Assembly (NCBI GenBank): GCA_902585415.1 | Contig: CACIDN010000004.1 | Span: 1 to 64,000 of the forward strand | Source of the DNA: an uncultured Pelagibacteraceae bacterium | Lineage (GTDB): Bacteria; Pseudomonadota; Alphaproteobacteria; Pelagibacterales; Pelagibacteraceae | Direction of reading: 5' to 3' | Length of the DNA: 64,000 nucleotides | Part shown: positions 29,401 to 38,392 of the stretch, in pieces | Numbering within the stretch: position 1 is the first letter of the stretch | Layout: each line of letters begins with the position of its first letter | Program-made: the position numbers and the translations under genes | Notes under the pieces: model-generated | What the model saw: only the letters and a program-made list of their open reading frames with translations | Databases searched by the model: none | Told to the model about the DNA's origin: nothing

Positions 29401-31331
29401 AGTTTATCTGCAATAATTTGTCTAATTTTGCTTGCTAACTCAGATTTTAATTCTTCAGGGGTGTCTGCAATTATTGTTTCTTCACACTCTTTATCTCCAA
29501 GTTCAGCACAAGAACCTGCTCTTGCAAATTCATCGAACATTTTCATTGAGTTGCCTTTTATACCTCCACCATAAGCAACATATAAGGATTTAACTCCTTG
29601 TTTCCTTAATGCTTCCATTCTTTGTATAGATTGCCCTCCATGTTTAATTTTGGCGTTGTCTGCAAATGTTTTGTTAATACCTGTATTTGTCATTGCGCCA
29701 TCTCCAATTACAATTACGTAATTTAATTGACATAAAGAATCTTCATCAAAAACTTTACCTCCCGCATTTGCATCGTTGAAATATTTAAAAGCTAAGTCGG
29801 AAAAAGCTTGTGAGTCTGTTCCCCAAGCTAGACCCATAGGTTCTAACTTAGCCATAATTTGACTAGCGCCATTAGAACTTATTCCAATATTTAAGCATGA
29901 ATCTGTGTTACATAATGAACTTGAACCCGCAGGGTGTTCACCATTCCAACTGCCATAATAACTACAATTAGGATTTCTATGACAGTAAGCTCCACCATTT
30001 GTAGAGTTTTTTCCTTTACCGCTTATACCAGCATTCCAGTGACCAAATCCGAAGTGAGCACCGGTTGTTAATGTTGTATCGTTTACTATTGCATTTATTG
30101 CATTTTTTACTCCGTCCCATCTTCTTAACCTAGGACCACCCATCTGTTGAAGCCATGCAGTATCTCTACCAACTTCGGTAAATGCACTTTCATTAAATTC
30201 ATCAACATATCCTCTACCAGTAGCAGTAAGTATTTTGCCATTCTCATTCACGTGCATTCCCCAAACTCTAGAAAATCTAATATCATCTGCATCAGTGTCT
30301 GCTGAAGTTCCTTTGTTTGCAAGAACTGAATTTATACCTGCACCAATACTTTCAAGGACAGTGCATGTTGTATCTGTTAACTCTAATTTTTGTATCGCAT
30401 GGTTTACATGAGATCCAGTATAAAGAATGTTGCTGTTATCTGGAGACACAGCAACTGTTGTTGCATACATTATATCAGATCTTAATGTTGGATTATTAAC
30501 GCTCTCACATATTCTGTCAATTGTTGTTACGGAGCCTAAGGGACTAGCGTCTGTCAAGTCTAAACTAAATCCAGAAACATTTCCATCTCTGGAGGTCATA
30601 TAAACAAATGTCCCTTCATTATTAACTGATATTCTTTTTACATGTCTCAGGATTGTATTACCTCTAAATTCTTCGTTGGTGCATGCCATTGTTGAAAGGT
30701 TGCAAGTTTTAAAAAAACCGCCTCTTCTCCAAGAACCAGCTACAAACATATAATGAATATCACCAATTTTTTTTATATCTATATCAAGTATTCGACCACG
30801 CGCTGATTCTGCATGTAAAGCAAACAAACAATTTGTTCCATCTTCAGTAAAACCAAACACCATATCTCTATCTGCTCTTTCTCTATTAATGAAAAAAAAC
30901 ATATTTTGATTAGTAATATTTAATCCCGAAAATCCTTCTACAAAATTCAATCCAGCGTTTCTTCTTACATTTCTGTTCGCTGTACTTCTAGTAGTATCGT
31001 AAACATTACTGCAGCCTGCTGCTGGAGTTATCCTCACAGGAGTAAAATCAGTATCTCTTTCACCTGCGGAAGTATATCTAACTATACCAACAGCTCTTCT
31101 TCCATTTTGGTTAATTAGTATTTTGCCATCAGAGTCATAAACTGCTTTAGGGACTGCCCCTAATCCATCTGAGCCAATCCATGATTGCATACTAGCAGAA
31201 CTATCAACTAAAAATAAAATATTTGCAGCAACATCACCATCCCCTGCTCCTGGCGGCACAGGTTTTGAAAGTGAAAGATTATGTGGAGTTATTAATAAAA
31301 AGAGTATTGATAAAAATTTTAAATATTTCAT
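26478..31331 (-). CDS. pilY1: PilY1/PilC-like pilus-tip adhesin with VWA domain
   Basis: A 1617-residue exported protein (signal peptide 1-22). A von Willebrand A metal site starts at Asp43 (D-S-S-A-S, 43-47) but is followed by roughly 300 residues of repeated strands ending near residue 380. The second half of the VWA fold resumes near [13 protein letters not shown] PilC-type propeller occupies the C-terminal 800 residues, with [16 protein letters not shown] as a landmark, and several Asp-rich calcium-type loops. It closes the minor-pilin operon, as pilY1 does elsewhere, and probably mediates attachment and tip function of the pilus. The symbol is by similarity of position and domains. Confidence 0.85.
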   Translation of the reverse strand: MKYLKFLSILFLLITPHNLSLSKPVPPGAGDGDVAANILFLVDSSASMQSWIGSDGLGAVPKAVYDSDGKILINQNGRRAVGIVRYTSAGERDTDFTPVRITPAAGCSNVYDTTRSTANRNVRRNAGLNFVEGFSGLNITNQNMFFFINRERADRDMVFGFTEDGTNCLFALHAESARGRILDIDIKKIGDIHYMFVAGSWRRGGFFKTCNLSTMACTNEEFRGNTILRHVKRISVNNEGTFVYMTSRDGNVSGFSLDLTDASPLGSVTTIDRICESVNNPTLRSDIMYATTVAVSPDNSNILYTGSHVNHAIQKLELTDTTCTVLESIGAGINSVLANKGTSADTDADDIRFSRVWGMHVNENGKILTATGRGYVDEFNESAFTEVGRDTAWLQQMGGPRLRRWDGVKNAINAIVNDTTLTTGAHFGFGHWNAGISGKGKNSTNGGAYCHRNPNCSYYGSWNGEHPAGSSSLCNTDSCLNIGISSNGASQIMAKLEPMGLAWGTDSQAFSDLAFKYFNDANAGGKVFDEDSLCQLNYVIVIGDGAMTNTGINKTFADNAKIKHGGQSIQRMEALRKQGVKSLYVAYGGGIKGNSMKMFDEFARAGSCAELGDKECEETIIADTPEELKSELASKIRQIIADKLAFTAPSITATIQEGGSLYQAQFAYEQFGEWKGTILRKKLNSDGTVEHTTTEPNPHGNWSAAVKIKSQSTADDADDGRNLWSAIPGASYFNNWDNFKVANSDKIASELFDMLGYTVPDYHNASSYCATRETGDKYVGNNGNDDDIKGLIKFMKGNDYFDYNGNCNVTEVRDHVMGDIYHSQLIEVGPPDANLEFSNTNEEAYYRSINNYQGFMSKHAQRENIIYAGSNSGILHAINAKTGKEEWGFIPPFIAALLPQIINKGYDGMVDATIAYVLDDEGNPKLGDDGKPIPIKKTAGGTNPLFGVDGSPVIHDVLIEGYDKDGNQEGKEWRTILFVPYGRGGAGFSVLDVTNPIIGDGGPIHMFSIFNDQINKKVLISKFDGSIVEETYNSGFSSFLQTEEGMKVSANYVTAREEDDDECNSTDDDDTNNCVQQDAIAKCIDSDEMADTDPAFRDEGTSSCYISDTFHFADITLDVDDDTAIAAGVLTAKEVDNETGLISPLGIADARMKGGFLRVKFDKKLVINANRNDHVDGAEKETNQFSISTSCKGATGIPVEYDYTQLGETWSTPRIVRIPSVDGGGLNNDRYVAVMGGGMSKNDTCAGSAVFLVDLHLDERETPGRIYGAIENRGPITIVDTTPDGVMVGGTMIATENGSDIANAIPAAPLVITPDTAFNIPWRGALVYVNDLEGKITKINLTNSKKNSSSLFDQTTLFSLNANTDNARYSYFAMDAGIGLSKNQLMLFGSTGNFTDLGGRETNMDNIMYGVTDVDYPFFKHLNLGGGGKVPRGDNDTFFKLAHEGANAAANVDDAADCKNVTGATDFEECTAGKDAWVIKLGQDANNNFYVPKTFRKASASPTLFKGQVYFPIYQPPDAGVNRCAQGSAFICVSDDECGYNNSAKLKLPDAPSDVNNPGANACAFVRKGILSELVIFADKLFANVAGPTGDEDTLFSILSIPGEIMQNKGGWRDSSF

Positions 31332-31334
31332 AAG

Positions 31335-31922
31335 TTATCCTGTTGCATTCATTACCCTCTCACCTAAGGTAAAATCAAACATTTCAGCATTTGTTATTTC
31401 TAAATATTCAATTATTTCGTTTGAAATCTCAGTTTTGCCGTAAGTTATTATGAGATCTCCAACACTTAAATTTTTATATCCAATCCAGCTCTTGTTTTTT
31501 GCTTCACTCCCTGGATCTGAAATAAAATTTTTAACAAACTCATAAATTTCATTTCTATTCTCATTGTGTGAATTTATTAAATTAATTCCAGCAATTTTAG
31601 AATTATAAACAATAACCTCTAAATCTGAATTTTCTAGAGATGAACCCTCACAATAGTCTAGAGCATAGTCTTCATATTTTGCAGAAAACTCATCCCCATA
31701 TACATCATTATTATGACCATCTAAAAATTCAAATATTGTAACTGCGCTGTTGATGTTTGATCCGATGGGTACGTTTAAAAGCTGACAAGCCAAAGACTTA
31801 TTAGTAATAAAAAGTAATAAAAGAATATAAAAATATATTTTTTTCACAAATTTAAATTTAAATAATTGATGAGAATTTTCAATAGAGTTAATGAAAAATT
31901 TATGTTCAATTTGACCACTCAT
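31335..31922 (-). CDS. exported protein of unknown function in minor-pilin operon
   Basis: A 195-residue frame starting directly after the PilX-like stop. Residues 1-25 are not signal-like; an in-frame GTG at 31847 would start a protein with a typical signal peptide (K-K-I-Y-F-Y-I-L-L-L-L-F-I-T-N-K-S-L-A) and is a credible alternative. The mature part is acidic, has two Cys and no low complexity. I recognise no domain. Position between pilX and pilY1 is where accessory minor pilins (pilE-like, fimB) usually lie, yet it lacks the type III prepilin motif, so it may be an assembly or anchoring protein. Confidence 0.6.
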   Translation of the reverse strand: MSGQIEHKFFINSIENSHQLFKFKFVKKIYFYILLLLFITNKSLACQLLNVPIGSNINSAVTIFEFLDGHNNDVYGDEFSAKYEDYALDYCEGSSLENSDLEVIVYNSKIAGINLINSHNENRNEIYEFVKNFISDPGSEAKNKSWIGYKNLSVGDLIITYGKTEISNEIIEYLEITNAEMFDFTLGERVMNATG

Positions 31923-32579
31923 TTAGTGGGATAAAATGGCAATTGTTTCAAGTGGGATTATAATTTCGGGGTTGGAAACACTCCCGAGAATACCACAAGA
32001 ATAAATTCTATATGCAGTTCCTTGTCTTTGTATAGTTCCTGATGTTTTTTTTAAACTAGAACCTGCGGCTTTGTAGGTTGATGTACCAGCATTAACTGAA
32101 AAATATTCAAATCTAAATTTTTCCATTCTCATTACCTCTTGTTCAATCTCACTAGCGTTGCCAAAATTTGGAGCTGAAGCTAAAATAGGAAAAATAACTT
32201 CAAAAAATGACTGATCCTGTACATGTTCAACTACTTCAAAGTCATCTGCTCTACTTAAATTTCTAAAACTTTTATAACAAGGGGTATCTTGATCTAAATT
32301 TGATATTGCTTGCTCTACATTCGTTGGAATAGATCTTATATCCTCATTTCTAGAACCATCGTCTTGAACTGGACCCATCATTTTATTTATTAGTGACTTT
32401 TGTGCTTCCATCAAGCCGTGTTCTGCAACATAAAAAGTTTGTTGAAATTCATCGCTGCTATTATTGCTTTGATGGTCTGATGAAGAGATTACGACTAAGC
32501 CACCTCCCATTAATGACATCGCTAATAGCAAAACCAGAGATAAAATTAAGGTAAAACCTTTTTCGTTTTTTTTAATCAT
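31923..32579 (-). CDS. pilX: PilX-like minor pilin
   Basis: A 218-residue protein with a short basic leader K-K-N-E-K-G followed by F-T-L-I-L-S-L-V-L-L-L-A. It lacks the usual Glu at position +5, as PilX proteins often do. The early stretch S-S-S-D-H-Q-S-N-N ... Q-T-F-Y-V-A-E-H-G-L-M-E-A-Q is typical of the PilX N-terminal family. It overlaps the pilW-like gene by one base. In known systems PilX, PilV, PilW and FimU prime pilus assembly and carry PilY1 to the tip. Confidence 0.8.
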   Translation of the reverse strand: MIKKNEKGFTLILSLVLLLAMSLMGGGLVVISSSDHQSNNSSDEFQQTFYVAEHGLMEAQKSLINKMMGPVQDDGSRNEDIRSIPTNVEQAISNLDQDTPCYKSFRNLSRADDFEVVEHVQDQSFFEVIFPILASAPNFGNASEIEQEVMRMEKFRFEYFSVNAGTSTYKAAGSSLKKTSGTIQRQGTAYRIYSCGILGSVSNPEIIIPLETIAILSH

Positions 32580-33619
32580 TAAAATAAACTTCCACCAATA
32601 TTTCTTGTGTTTACAGTTACGATTACAGAGTCTCTTAAAAACTTATCCTCATTTTCCTTTGATCGATCATCTAATCCTGCAATAGTTTTTTTTTGGACTT
32701 CTTTGTAAAAATCATCCTTAGATCTAAAAGTAAGTCTAATATCCACTCCCGTTATATCAAAAAGTCTTTTTCTAATTCCAGTTCCAGCTATTTCAGGTGC
32801 AGGATAATCGCCAGCAGAGTCTTTAATTATTAGTCCATCCTTATCGAATGGTATAAATTCCATATCTTCAATGTGATCTCTAACTAATTCTTTGTCTACA
32901 CATTCGGGACAATCTTTTTGCCATCCTTCCGTTGCAGGATCGTAATCCGCAGGCCATAAGCAAGTTACCTCTCCTGATTCTTCGTCTTCAGTTTTATCTG
33001 CATCTGTTCTTGCTTGAGACCAAGACTCAACAGTCTTGTAAACAGCAAACCTTTTATTTGAACCATCTCTATCGCTTTTTTCGTCTGCAAAGTATGTAAT
33101 CCTGTATTTTTTAAAAGGCTGATTTAAATCATTTTGATTAAAATCTTCGTAAACAATCTCTATCTGATCACAACATAAACCAGTTCCAGCTACGTCAGAT
33201 TGTATTGATATACTTTCATCTTTAGTATTTTGGAAACCAATTCTATCTTTTCTTATTACCAATGGATTATGACTTAACTTTTCATCAATAAAACCATTTT
33301 CAAATGTAAAATAACTTTTTTTAGGTAGTATCATGCCATCTGGTTTGCATTCTCCTTTAGTATCATCAGCAAATTTAGAAATTGTTTGAGAGCCCGCATA
33401 ATATTTAAATCCAGCCATTCGTATATCTCTCATTATCATTGAAACCAGATCCCTGCTTGATCTACTAATTTTTGCTTTTTCGCTTACTTGAGAGTAGGTA
33501 CTGTTTACAACGCTATAAGTAGTATATAATGCCCCCATCATTAAAGAGGTGATAATAATACCGATCATAATCTCAATAAGTGTTAAACCTTTTTGATTTT
33601 TAAAATAGATATTATTCAT
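32579..33619 (-). CDS. pilW: PilW-like minor pilin
   Basis: A 346-residue prepilin with cleavage motif K-G-L-T-L-I-E (Glu at +5) and a hydrophobic helix I-M-I-G-I-I-I-T-S-L-M-M-G. PilW proteins are the largest of the minor pilins, as here. The early M-R-D-I-R-M-A-G-F-K-Y is a feature of the PilW family. Eight or so Cys residues lie in the C-terminal two thirds, including C-P-E-C and C-C. It is one base from the PilV-like gene. It should assemble into the tip complex with PilV, PilX and FimU. Confidence 0.8.
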   Translation of the reverse strand: MNNIYFKNQKGLTLIEIMIGIIITSLMMGALYTTYSVVNSTYSQVSEKAKISRSSRDLVSMIMRDIRMAGFKYYAGSQTISKFADDTKGECKPDGMILPKKSYFTFENGFIDEKLSHNPLVIRKDRIGFQNTKDESISIQSDVAGTGLCCDQIEIVYEDFNQNDLNQPFKKYRITYFADEKSDRDGSNKRFAVYKTVESWSQARTDADKTEDEESGEVTCLWPADYDPATEGWQKDCPECVDKELVRDHIEDMEFIPFDKDGLIIKDSAGDYPAPEIAGTGIRKRLFDITGVDIRLTFRSKDDFYKEVQKKTIAGLDDRSKENEDKFLRDSVIVTVNTRNIGGSLF

Positions 33620-34216
33620 TTAATTAACTCCCACCAACTTATAGTCTGCTTGAAAATATAAGTACTTCCTTTTCTTTCCATCATTTAAATTTATTTGAAT
33701 TCTACCAATATAAATTTCCTCATCTTGTATAGTTGGATTTGTTAAGGTGCAGCCAGATCTACATATCTTATAAACTTGAAACTTTCTTGTTTCATTTACA
33801 CCTCTACATTTTAAATACGACTTACTATTTAAAAGTGCTTTCCATTTGTTTAATTTCATTTCGTGAGCATCAGAGGAACTTGTGCCATAAATTTTACCTG
33901 TATCGGTTGAGGCAGTTCCATCTTTAGATTTACATGCACCCGCATCAAATATTGGACTATTTTCGTCAGTCCCCATTAAATATTTTGTAAAATTTGAATG
34001 GGATGTTGTCGAAGAATTTCTGCTACTTATAACATCTTCTGCAATTACATTCGTTAAAAAATTTGCCTTAGTTCTCTCACCTGAGGTGTGCATTGATTGA
34101 ACAGAATAATTAACCATCTGCAAAATAGCCACAAAACCAATTCCAATTATTACCGTAGACACCAATGCTTCAAGCAAAGAAAGTCCTGATATATTTTTTT
34201 TGTTTTTAAAAATCAT
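33620..34216 (-). CDS. pilV: PilV-like minor pilin
   Basis: A 198-residue prepilin with leader ending N-I-S-G followed by L-S-L-L-E-A-L-V-S-T-V-I-I-G-I-G. Glu+5 and the A-L-V-S motif match PilV. Several Cys residues in the C-terminal half probably form disulfides. It abuts the GspH/FimU-like gene and the PilW-like gene without gaps, so all four minor pilins are co-transcribed from pilT. Confidence 0.8.
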   Translation of the reverse strand: MIFKNKKNISGLSLLEALVSTVIIGIGFVAILQMVNYSVQSMHTSGERTKANFLTNVIAEDVISSRNSSTTSHSNFTKYLMGTDENSPIFDAGACKSKDGTASTDTGKIYGTSSSDAHEMKLNKWKALLNSKSYLKCRGVNETRKFQVYKICRSGCTLTNPTIQDEEIYIGRIQINLNDGKKRKYLYFQADYKLVGVN

Positions 34217-35014
34217 TTATTCTATCCATCCTGTGCCACTCCATTTGGTTCTATAAAAATTTCCAAATCTAGACCACTTAATTGCATTTATATATTCGCC
34301 ACCTGTAGCGGGAACTTGTTCTTCGTCAAGGAGTCCTTGGTTGTATGTAACAGGACATGTTTCACCATCATTAATTCTTCTACAAATATATATAAAACCA
34401 AAAGGTAAATCTGAATCGCTCAGTAAATCTCCATTTGCCTCATAAAATTTTCCACCTCTTGAAAAACATACTGCACCAACACCTTCGCTACCGCCTTCTC
34501 CCCCTAACATATCTACGGGGACGGCTTCCCCTTCTCCCAATTCTAGATCATCTCCGCCTCTACCCGCAAATGAAGTTGTAACACTTGAAAAATTTACTTT
34601 GCTTACAAAATTTTTAATACTTGCGCTTGCATCTGCTGTATCAGTGTCCCAATAACCATCTTCAAAGGAACACCTTTGTGTAACATTATCAGGAAATTTT
34701 TGGTTCCAGGGATCGTCTCCATCATTCATTTTAGTTGCAAGAGTATCCATAGTCATTCCTTTGGTCTCCACAATTAAACTTTTATCGGTATTAGTAAATT
34801 TTACCTGAACATATGCAAAAGTTCCTTTTTCTGTTTGTGCATGAATATTCCTTATTAAAGATGATATTTTAGTTACAGCAGACCTTACTTCTCTTTCTTT
34901 ATTCCAAGAGGAAAAATTTGGATAAGCAACAGCAGATATTACACCAACTATGGCCAAGACAACTAATAATTCAAGAATAGTAAAACCTTTAATGTTCTTT
35001 TCCAGCACTTGCAT
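34217..35014 (-). CDS. fimU: GspH/FimU-like minor pilin
   Basis: A 265-residue prepilin with a 9-residue leader then G-F-T-I-L-E-L-L-V-V-L-A-I-V-G-V-I-S. The Glu+5 and the early A-Y-P-N-F-S-S-W motif fit the GspH/FimT family. The start codon lies within pilT (26-bp overlap). The mature protein contains an acidic glycine-rich loop (G-E-G-E-A-V-P-V-D-M-L-G-G-E-G-G) that is unusual. Homologous proteins sit near the pilus tip and, in competence pili, can bind DNA. The FimU assignment rests on operon order. Confidence 0.75.
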   Translation of the reverse strand: MQVLEKNIKGFTILELLVVLAIVGVISAVAYPNFSSWNKEREVRSAVTKISSLIRNIHAQTEKGTFAYVQVKFTNTDKSLIVETKGMTMDTLATKMNDGDDPWNQKFPDNVTQRCSFEDGYWDTDTADASASIKNFVSKVNFSSVTTSFAGRGGDDLELGEGEAVPVDMLGGEGGSEGVGAVCFSRGGKFYEANGDLLSDSDLPFGFIYICRRINDGETCPVTYNQGLLDEEQVPATGGEYINAIKWSRFGNFYRTKWSGTGWIE

Positions 35015-36002
35015 CTATTTTTCCTGCTTTAACTAATTCTTCTAAAGACTTAGTCATGGTTATCATACCATCTTTCACTGCAGTCTGCATGATGCTTGGG
35101 ATTTGATGAATTTTTGCTTCTCTTATTAAGTTTTGAATTGGAGCTGTACACTTCATCACTTCAAAAGCACCACAACGTCCTTGACCGTCTTTAGTTTTTA
35201 AAAGTCTTTGTGTAACTACCATCTTTAATGATGTTGAAATTTGTGCTCTAATTTGAGCTTGTTGTTCAGGTGGAAAAACGTCAATAATTCTATTTATTGT
35301 ATTTGGTGCACCACTTGTATGTAATGTTCCAAATACTAAGTGACCCGTTTCAGCAGCTGTTAAAGCAAGTCCAACTGTCTCTAAATCCCTCATCTCACCA
35401 ACTAAAATTACATCTGGATCTTCTCTTAAAGCAGCCTTTAATGCACTTGCAAAAGTTTGTGTCTGTTTTCCAACTTCTCTATGAGAGACAATACTTTTTA
35501 TATCTTTATGAATAAACTCAACTGGGTCTTCAACCGTTATAATATTTGCAGTCCTAGTTTTGTTTATTTCATTTACGATTGCAGCAAGGGTTGTGGACTT
35601 TCCTGATCCTGTAGGCCCTGTGACTAAAACTAAACCTTTGTGCATATCAATTATATCATAAAGAACAGGTGGAAGATCAAATTGACCCATTTCTGGGATA
35701 ACGCTTTCTACTCTTCTTAATACTGCTGCTGGACCATTAATTGTTTTATAAAAGTTAGCTCTAAATCTTAACCCACTTAATGTAACAGATGAATCTAATT
35801 CATGAGTATCATTAAACTTCTTCATCTCTACTTCATTGCAATTGGTTGAAATAAGATCTTGAAGATCTTGAGCTTTTACCATAACTTCTTGAACTTTATG
35901 AATTTCACCAGTTTGTCTATAAGCTAAAGGCCAGCCACTTCTAATATGAAAATCTGAGATTTTTTTGTTGTTTTTTGCAAGTTCTTCTAATTTTTCAAAC
36001 AT
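34989..36002 (-). CDS. pilT: type IV pilus retraction ATPase
   Basis: A 337-residue secretion NTPase of the PilT type. Walker A G-P-T-G-S-G-K-S-T is at residues 129-137, the Asp box and Walker B D-P-D-V-I-L-V-G-E-M-R-D follow, and the H-T-S-G box plus A-I-R-E-A-K-I-H-like C-terminus (here L-I-R-E-A-K-I-H-Q-I) is characteristic of PilT rather than PilB. It powers pilus retraction at the inner membrane. It is the first gene of the minor-pilin run and overlaps fimU by 26 bp. Confidence 0.93.
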   Translation of the reverse strand: MFEKLEELAKNNKKISDFHIRSGWPLAYRQTGEIHKVQEVMVKAQDLQDLISTNCNEVEMKKFNDTHELDSSVTLSGLRFRANFYKTINGPAAVLRRVESVIPEMGQFDLPPVLYDIIDMHKGLVLVTGPTGSGKSTTLAAIVNEINKTRTANIITVEDPVEFIHKDIKSIVSHREVGKQTQTFASALKAALREDPDVILVGEMRDLETVGLALTAAETGHLVFGTLHTSGAPNTINRIIDVFPPEQQAQIRAQISTSLKMVVTQRLLKTKDGQGRCGAFEVMKCTAPIQNLIREAKIHQIPSIMQTAVKDGMITMTKSLEELVKAGKIDASAGKEH

Positions 36003-36026
36003 TACAAATTATATTATATCACTTTC

Positions 36027-38390
36027 TCAAAATTTTCCAGACACTTCTAGGTTGGTAAAATACTCAGAACTGTTATCAAGGCTTTGATTTGAGTTAATTT
36101 TAAAGTCTAAACCGTGTATATTTTTTGAATAGCTCAAATTAGTTTGATGAGCATTTATCGGATTATAATTTAATGCAAATTGATTATCTTCCTCCTTTGA
36201 ACGACTAAATTTTAGTATGAATGTCTCTGACTCAAATTTTGGAAATTCTGTTCTTTTGTTTTTTAGACCAATTATTTTTTGATAGTCTACAGATACAGTA
36301 AAACCACTTAAACTTACAGCTTCAAAGCCGATGAAGGTCTTTAAATTTCTAGCTGAAAATGGTGAGTGAATTGTCTCTTTATTTACAGGAGTTCCACCTT
36401 GAACCAAATATTTATAATCAATATCTTTACTTAAATCATACAATAATTCTATACCTCCCATTGGCTGAAGTGTTCTTCCATCTGTCTCAATAATATCTGT
36501 TTCAAACAGAAAACCACCTGCAAATTCTCCATTAACAAACGTATCCTCTTTATATATTATATCTTGTGATGAAAGCTCTGATGCTTTGCTTATAAAATCA
36601 GTAAACTCTGACAATCTTGTCACTCCATATGTTAACTTTCCTGTTGGAGTAATATTCAGTATTCCATATTTATTTTTAGTTCTATAATTTATTGTTGCAA
36701 AAGCTTGTTTTCCTTTTCTTTCACCTGAAACATTACCTATATACTTATGATCAAATCTTAAATGACTTAAACCTATAACAGCATTGATGTATTGATTATT
36801 GATAGAGGGGGAAATTCCATAAAGATTTAGTGTTAAAGAATCCATAACTAAGCCTTGTTGATCAAGTTTAGTATCAGAACTACCATCGCTATATCTTATT
36901 GCCCATCCTAAAAATTTGTTATCCCCAAATTTTCTATCAGCTCCTATTGTTAATCCTCTAGTATTTAGATTTTTTGCTTTAGTGTTACCATCTTCTCCAA
37001 AAAATCTTAAGGATATATCAGCTAAGCTCCAGCTAGACCACTTAGATTTTTTATCTTTTGATTTATGTTTACTTATATAAGTAGCAATATTTTTTTTTGT
37101 AGATGGCTCAAACTTACTTGCTAAAGTTTGTATCAAAGGATCATGATAATTAATGTTAAAATTGTGAGCAGATAAATTTTCATCATCACGGTTTCTCTTA
37201 ATCCACTCAAATCTCTTAAAAATAGTATCAACATTTAAGCTGATATTTTGCTTAGCTAATTCAACTTGAGAAACGATAGATACTCTTGTTTCAGAAACAC
37301 ATTGAACAAGACCATAAGGACACTCTAATTGATATGAATTTATTTGGTCAACACCACCATCTGAGTCTATGTCTACAATAAACATCCTCATTCCGTCATT
37401 CGAAAAAGTAAATCCTATTGGATGTCCAAAATTATCTGATTGGTTTTGAAAATTATTAGCATCATAGTTCCCAATAAGTGTAGCTGTTGATACATCAAAT
37501 TTCGCATTTAAAGTAAATTGATAGATATCATCTGTATCAGTAGTGTTACCCTTAGTGTTTTGAATTAAAACAAACATTGCAAGACCAGACTTGCTAAATT
37601 CAATATCTCTTCCAAAATTTACACTACCATTCGATGTATCTGGTAATGTAACACCAATATCAGTTAGATCGACTTGATGTATCTGTGTGATAGAGCTAAT
37701 GTCGTAAGGCTTAGGTAATTGATAAGTTGTTACTAGCGGAGTTTCTTCAGTAAAACGTATAGTAATAAGTTTTGTACCATCATCACTTAATGCAAAACCA
37801 TGCATTTCTTCGTGAGTAACAATACTTTGAACAAATGTATTAGTTTGAAATTCATTCGGTGCAGATAAATCAAATCTCATAATTCTTCCTACTCTATTTG
37901 ATATAAAAAATTTTCTACCTTCATCTGCAACTACTATGTTACGTAACTTTTCATCGCTAGCACCAGCCAAATTTGCTATTTTAAAAGCGTCTATAACATT
38001 ACAATTCATATTAGGTTTTCCAGCCACAGTATGTTGATCACTTATAACTGATGTCATATCAAAAGGTCTACTAAGCCTATTCATAGAAAGATTACCTTTT
38101 GAACGGATACTCTCTTGTTTATGGTTTACTGAAAATACTTGTAATCCATCGGTACTAAAAGCAACATCATAAGGATCTTCTGTTGAATCTTTGTCCATTA
38201 AGAACTCTCCGTCAGAATTTTTACAAAAATTTGAATTATGAGATGGTATTCTCCCATCTAACCATGTGACTGTTAAGCTTGCTGCAAAAGCTAGAGATGA
38301 AAAAAACAATGCAAGCGAAATTAAAAATATTTTAGGTGTAAGCGTACTTGTCAAAATTAATCTTTTAAATTTTTTCAATTGATTCAACAT
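36027..38390 (-). CDS. exported beta-propeller protein with C-terminal autotransporter-like barrel
   Basis: A 787-residue protein with signal peptide (cleavage near A-F-A-A-S, residue 36). Residues about 50-370 contain at least four propeller-type blades marked by F-S-T-D-G-L-Q-V-F, L-S-D-D-G-T-K-L-I, F-S-K-S-G-L-A-M-F and F-S-N-D-G-M-R-M-F. A short helical linker follows and then about 300 residues of alternating strands ending in V-S-G-K-F, where a final aromatic residue is the BAM signal for outer-membrane barrels. I infer an autotransporter-like protein that displays a propeller on the cell surface. It lies 24 bp upstream of pilT. No specific family name can be assigned. Confidence 0.7.
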   Translation of the reverse strand: MLNQLKKFKRLILTSTLTPKIFLISLALFFSSLAFAASLTVTWLDGRIPSHNSNFCKNSDGEFLMDKDSTEDPYDVAFSTDGLQVFSVNHKQESIRSKGNLSMNRLSRPFDMTSVISDQHTVAGKPNMNCNVIDAFKIANLAGASDEKLRNIVVADEGRKFFISNRVGRIMRFDLSAPNEFQTNTFVQSIVTHEEMHGFALSDDGTKLITIRFTEETPLVTTYQLPKPYDISSITQIHQVDLTDIGVTLPDTSNGSVNFGRDIEFSKSGLAMFVLIQNTKGNTTDTDDIYQFTLNAKFDVSTATLIGNYDANNFQNQSDNFGHPIGFTFSNDGMRMFIVDIDSDGGVDQINSYQLECPYGLVQCVSETRVSIVSQVELAKQNISLNVDTIFKRFEWIKRNRDDENLSAHNFNINYHDPLIQTLASKFEPSTKKNIATYISKHKSKDKKSKWSSWSLADISLRFFGEDGNTKAKNLNTRGLTIGADRKFGDNKFLGWAIRYSDGSSDTKLDQQGLVMDSLTLNLYGISPSINNQYINAVIGLSHLRFDHKYIGNVSGERKGKQAFATINYRTKNKYGILNITPTGKLTYGVTRLSEFTDFISKASELSSQDIIYKEDTFVNGEFAGGFLFETDIIETDGRTLQPMGGIELLYDLSKDIDYKYLVQGGTPVNKETIHSPFSARNLKTFIGFEAVSLSGFTVSVDYQKIIGLKNKRTEFPKFESETFILKFSRSKEEDNQFALNYNPINAHQTNLSYSKNIHGLDFKINSNQSLDNSSEYFTNLEVSGKF

Positions 38391-38392
38391 TT

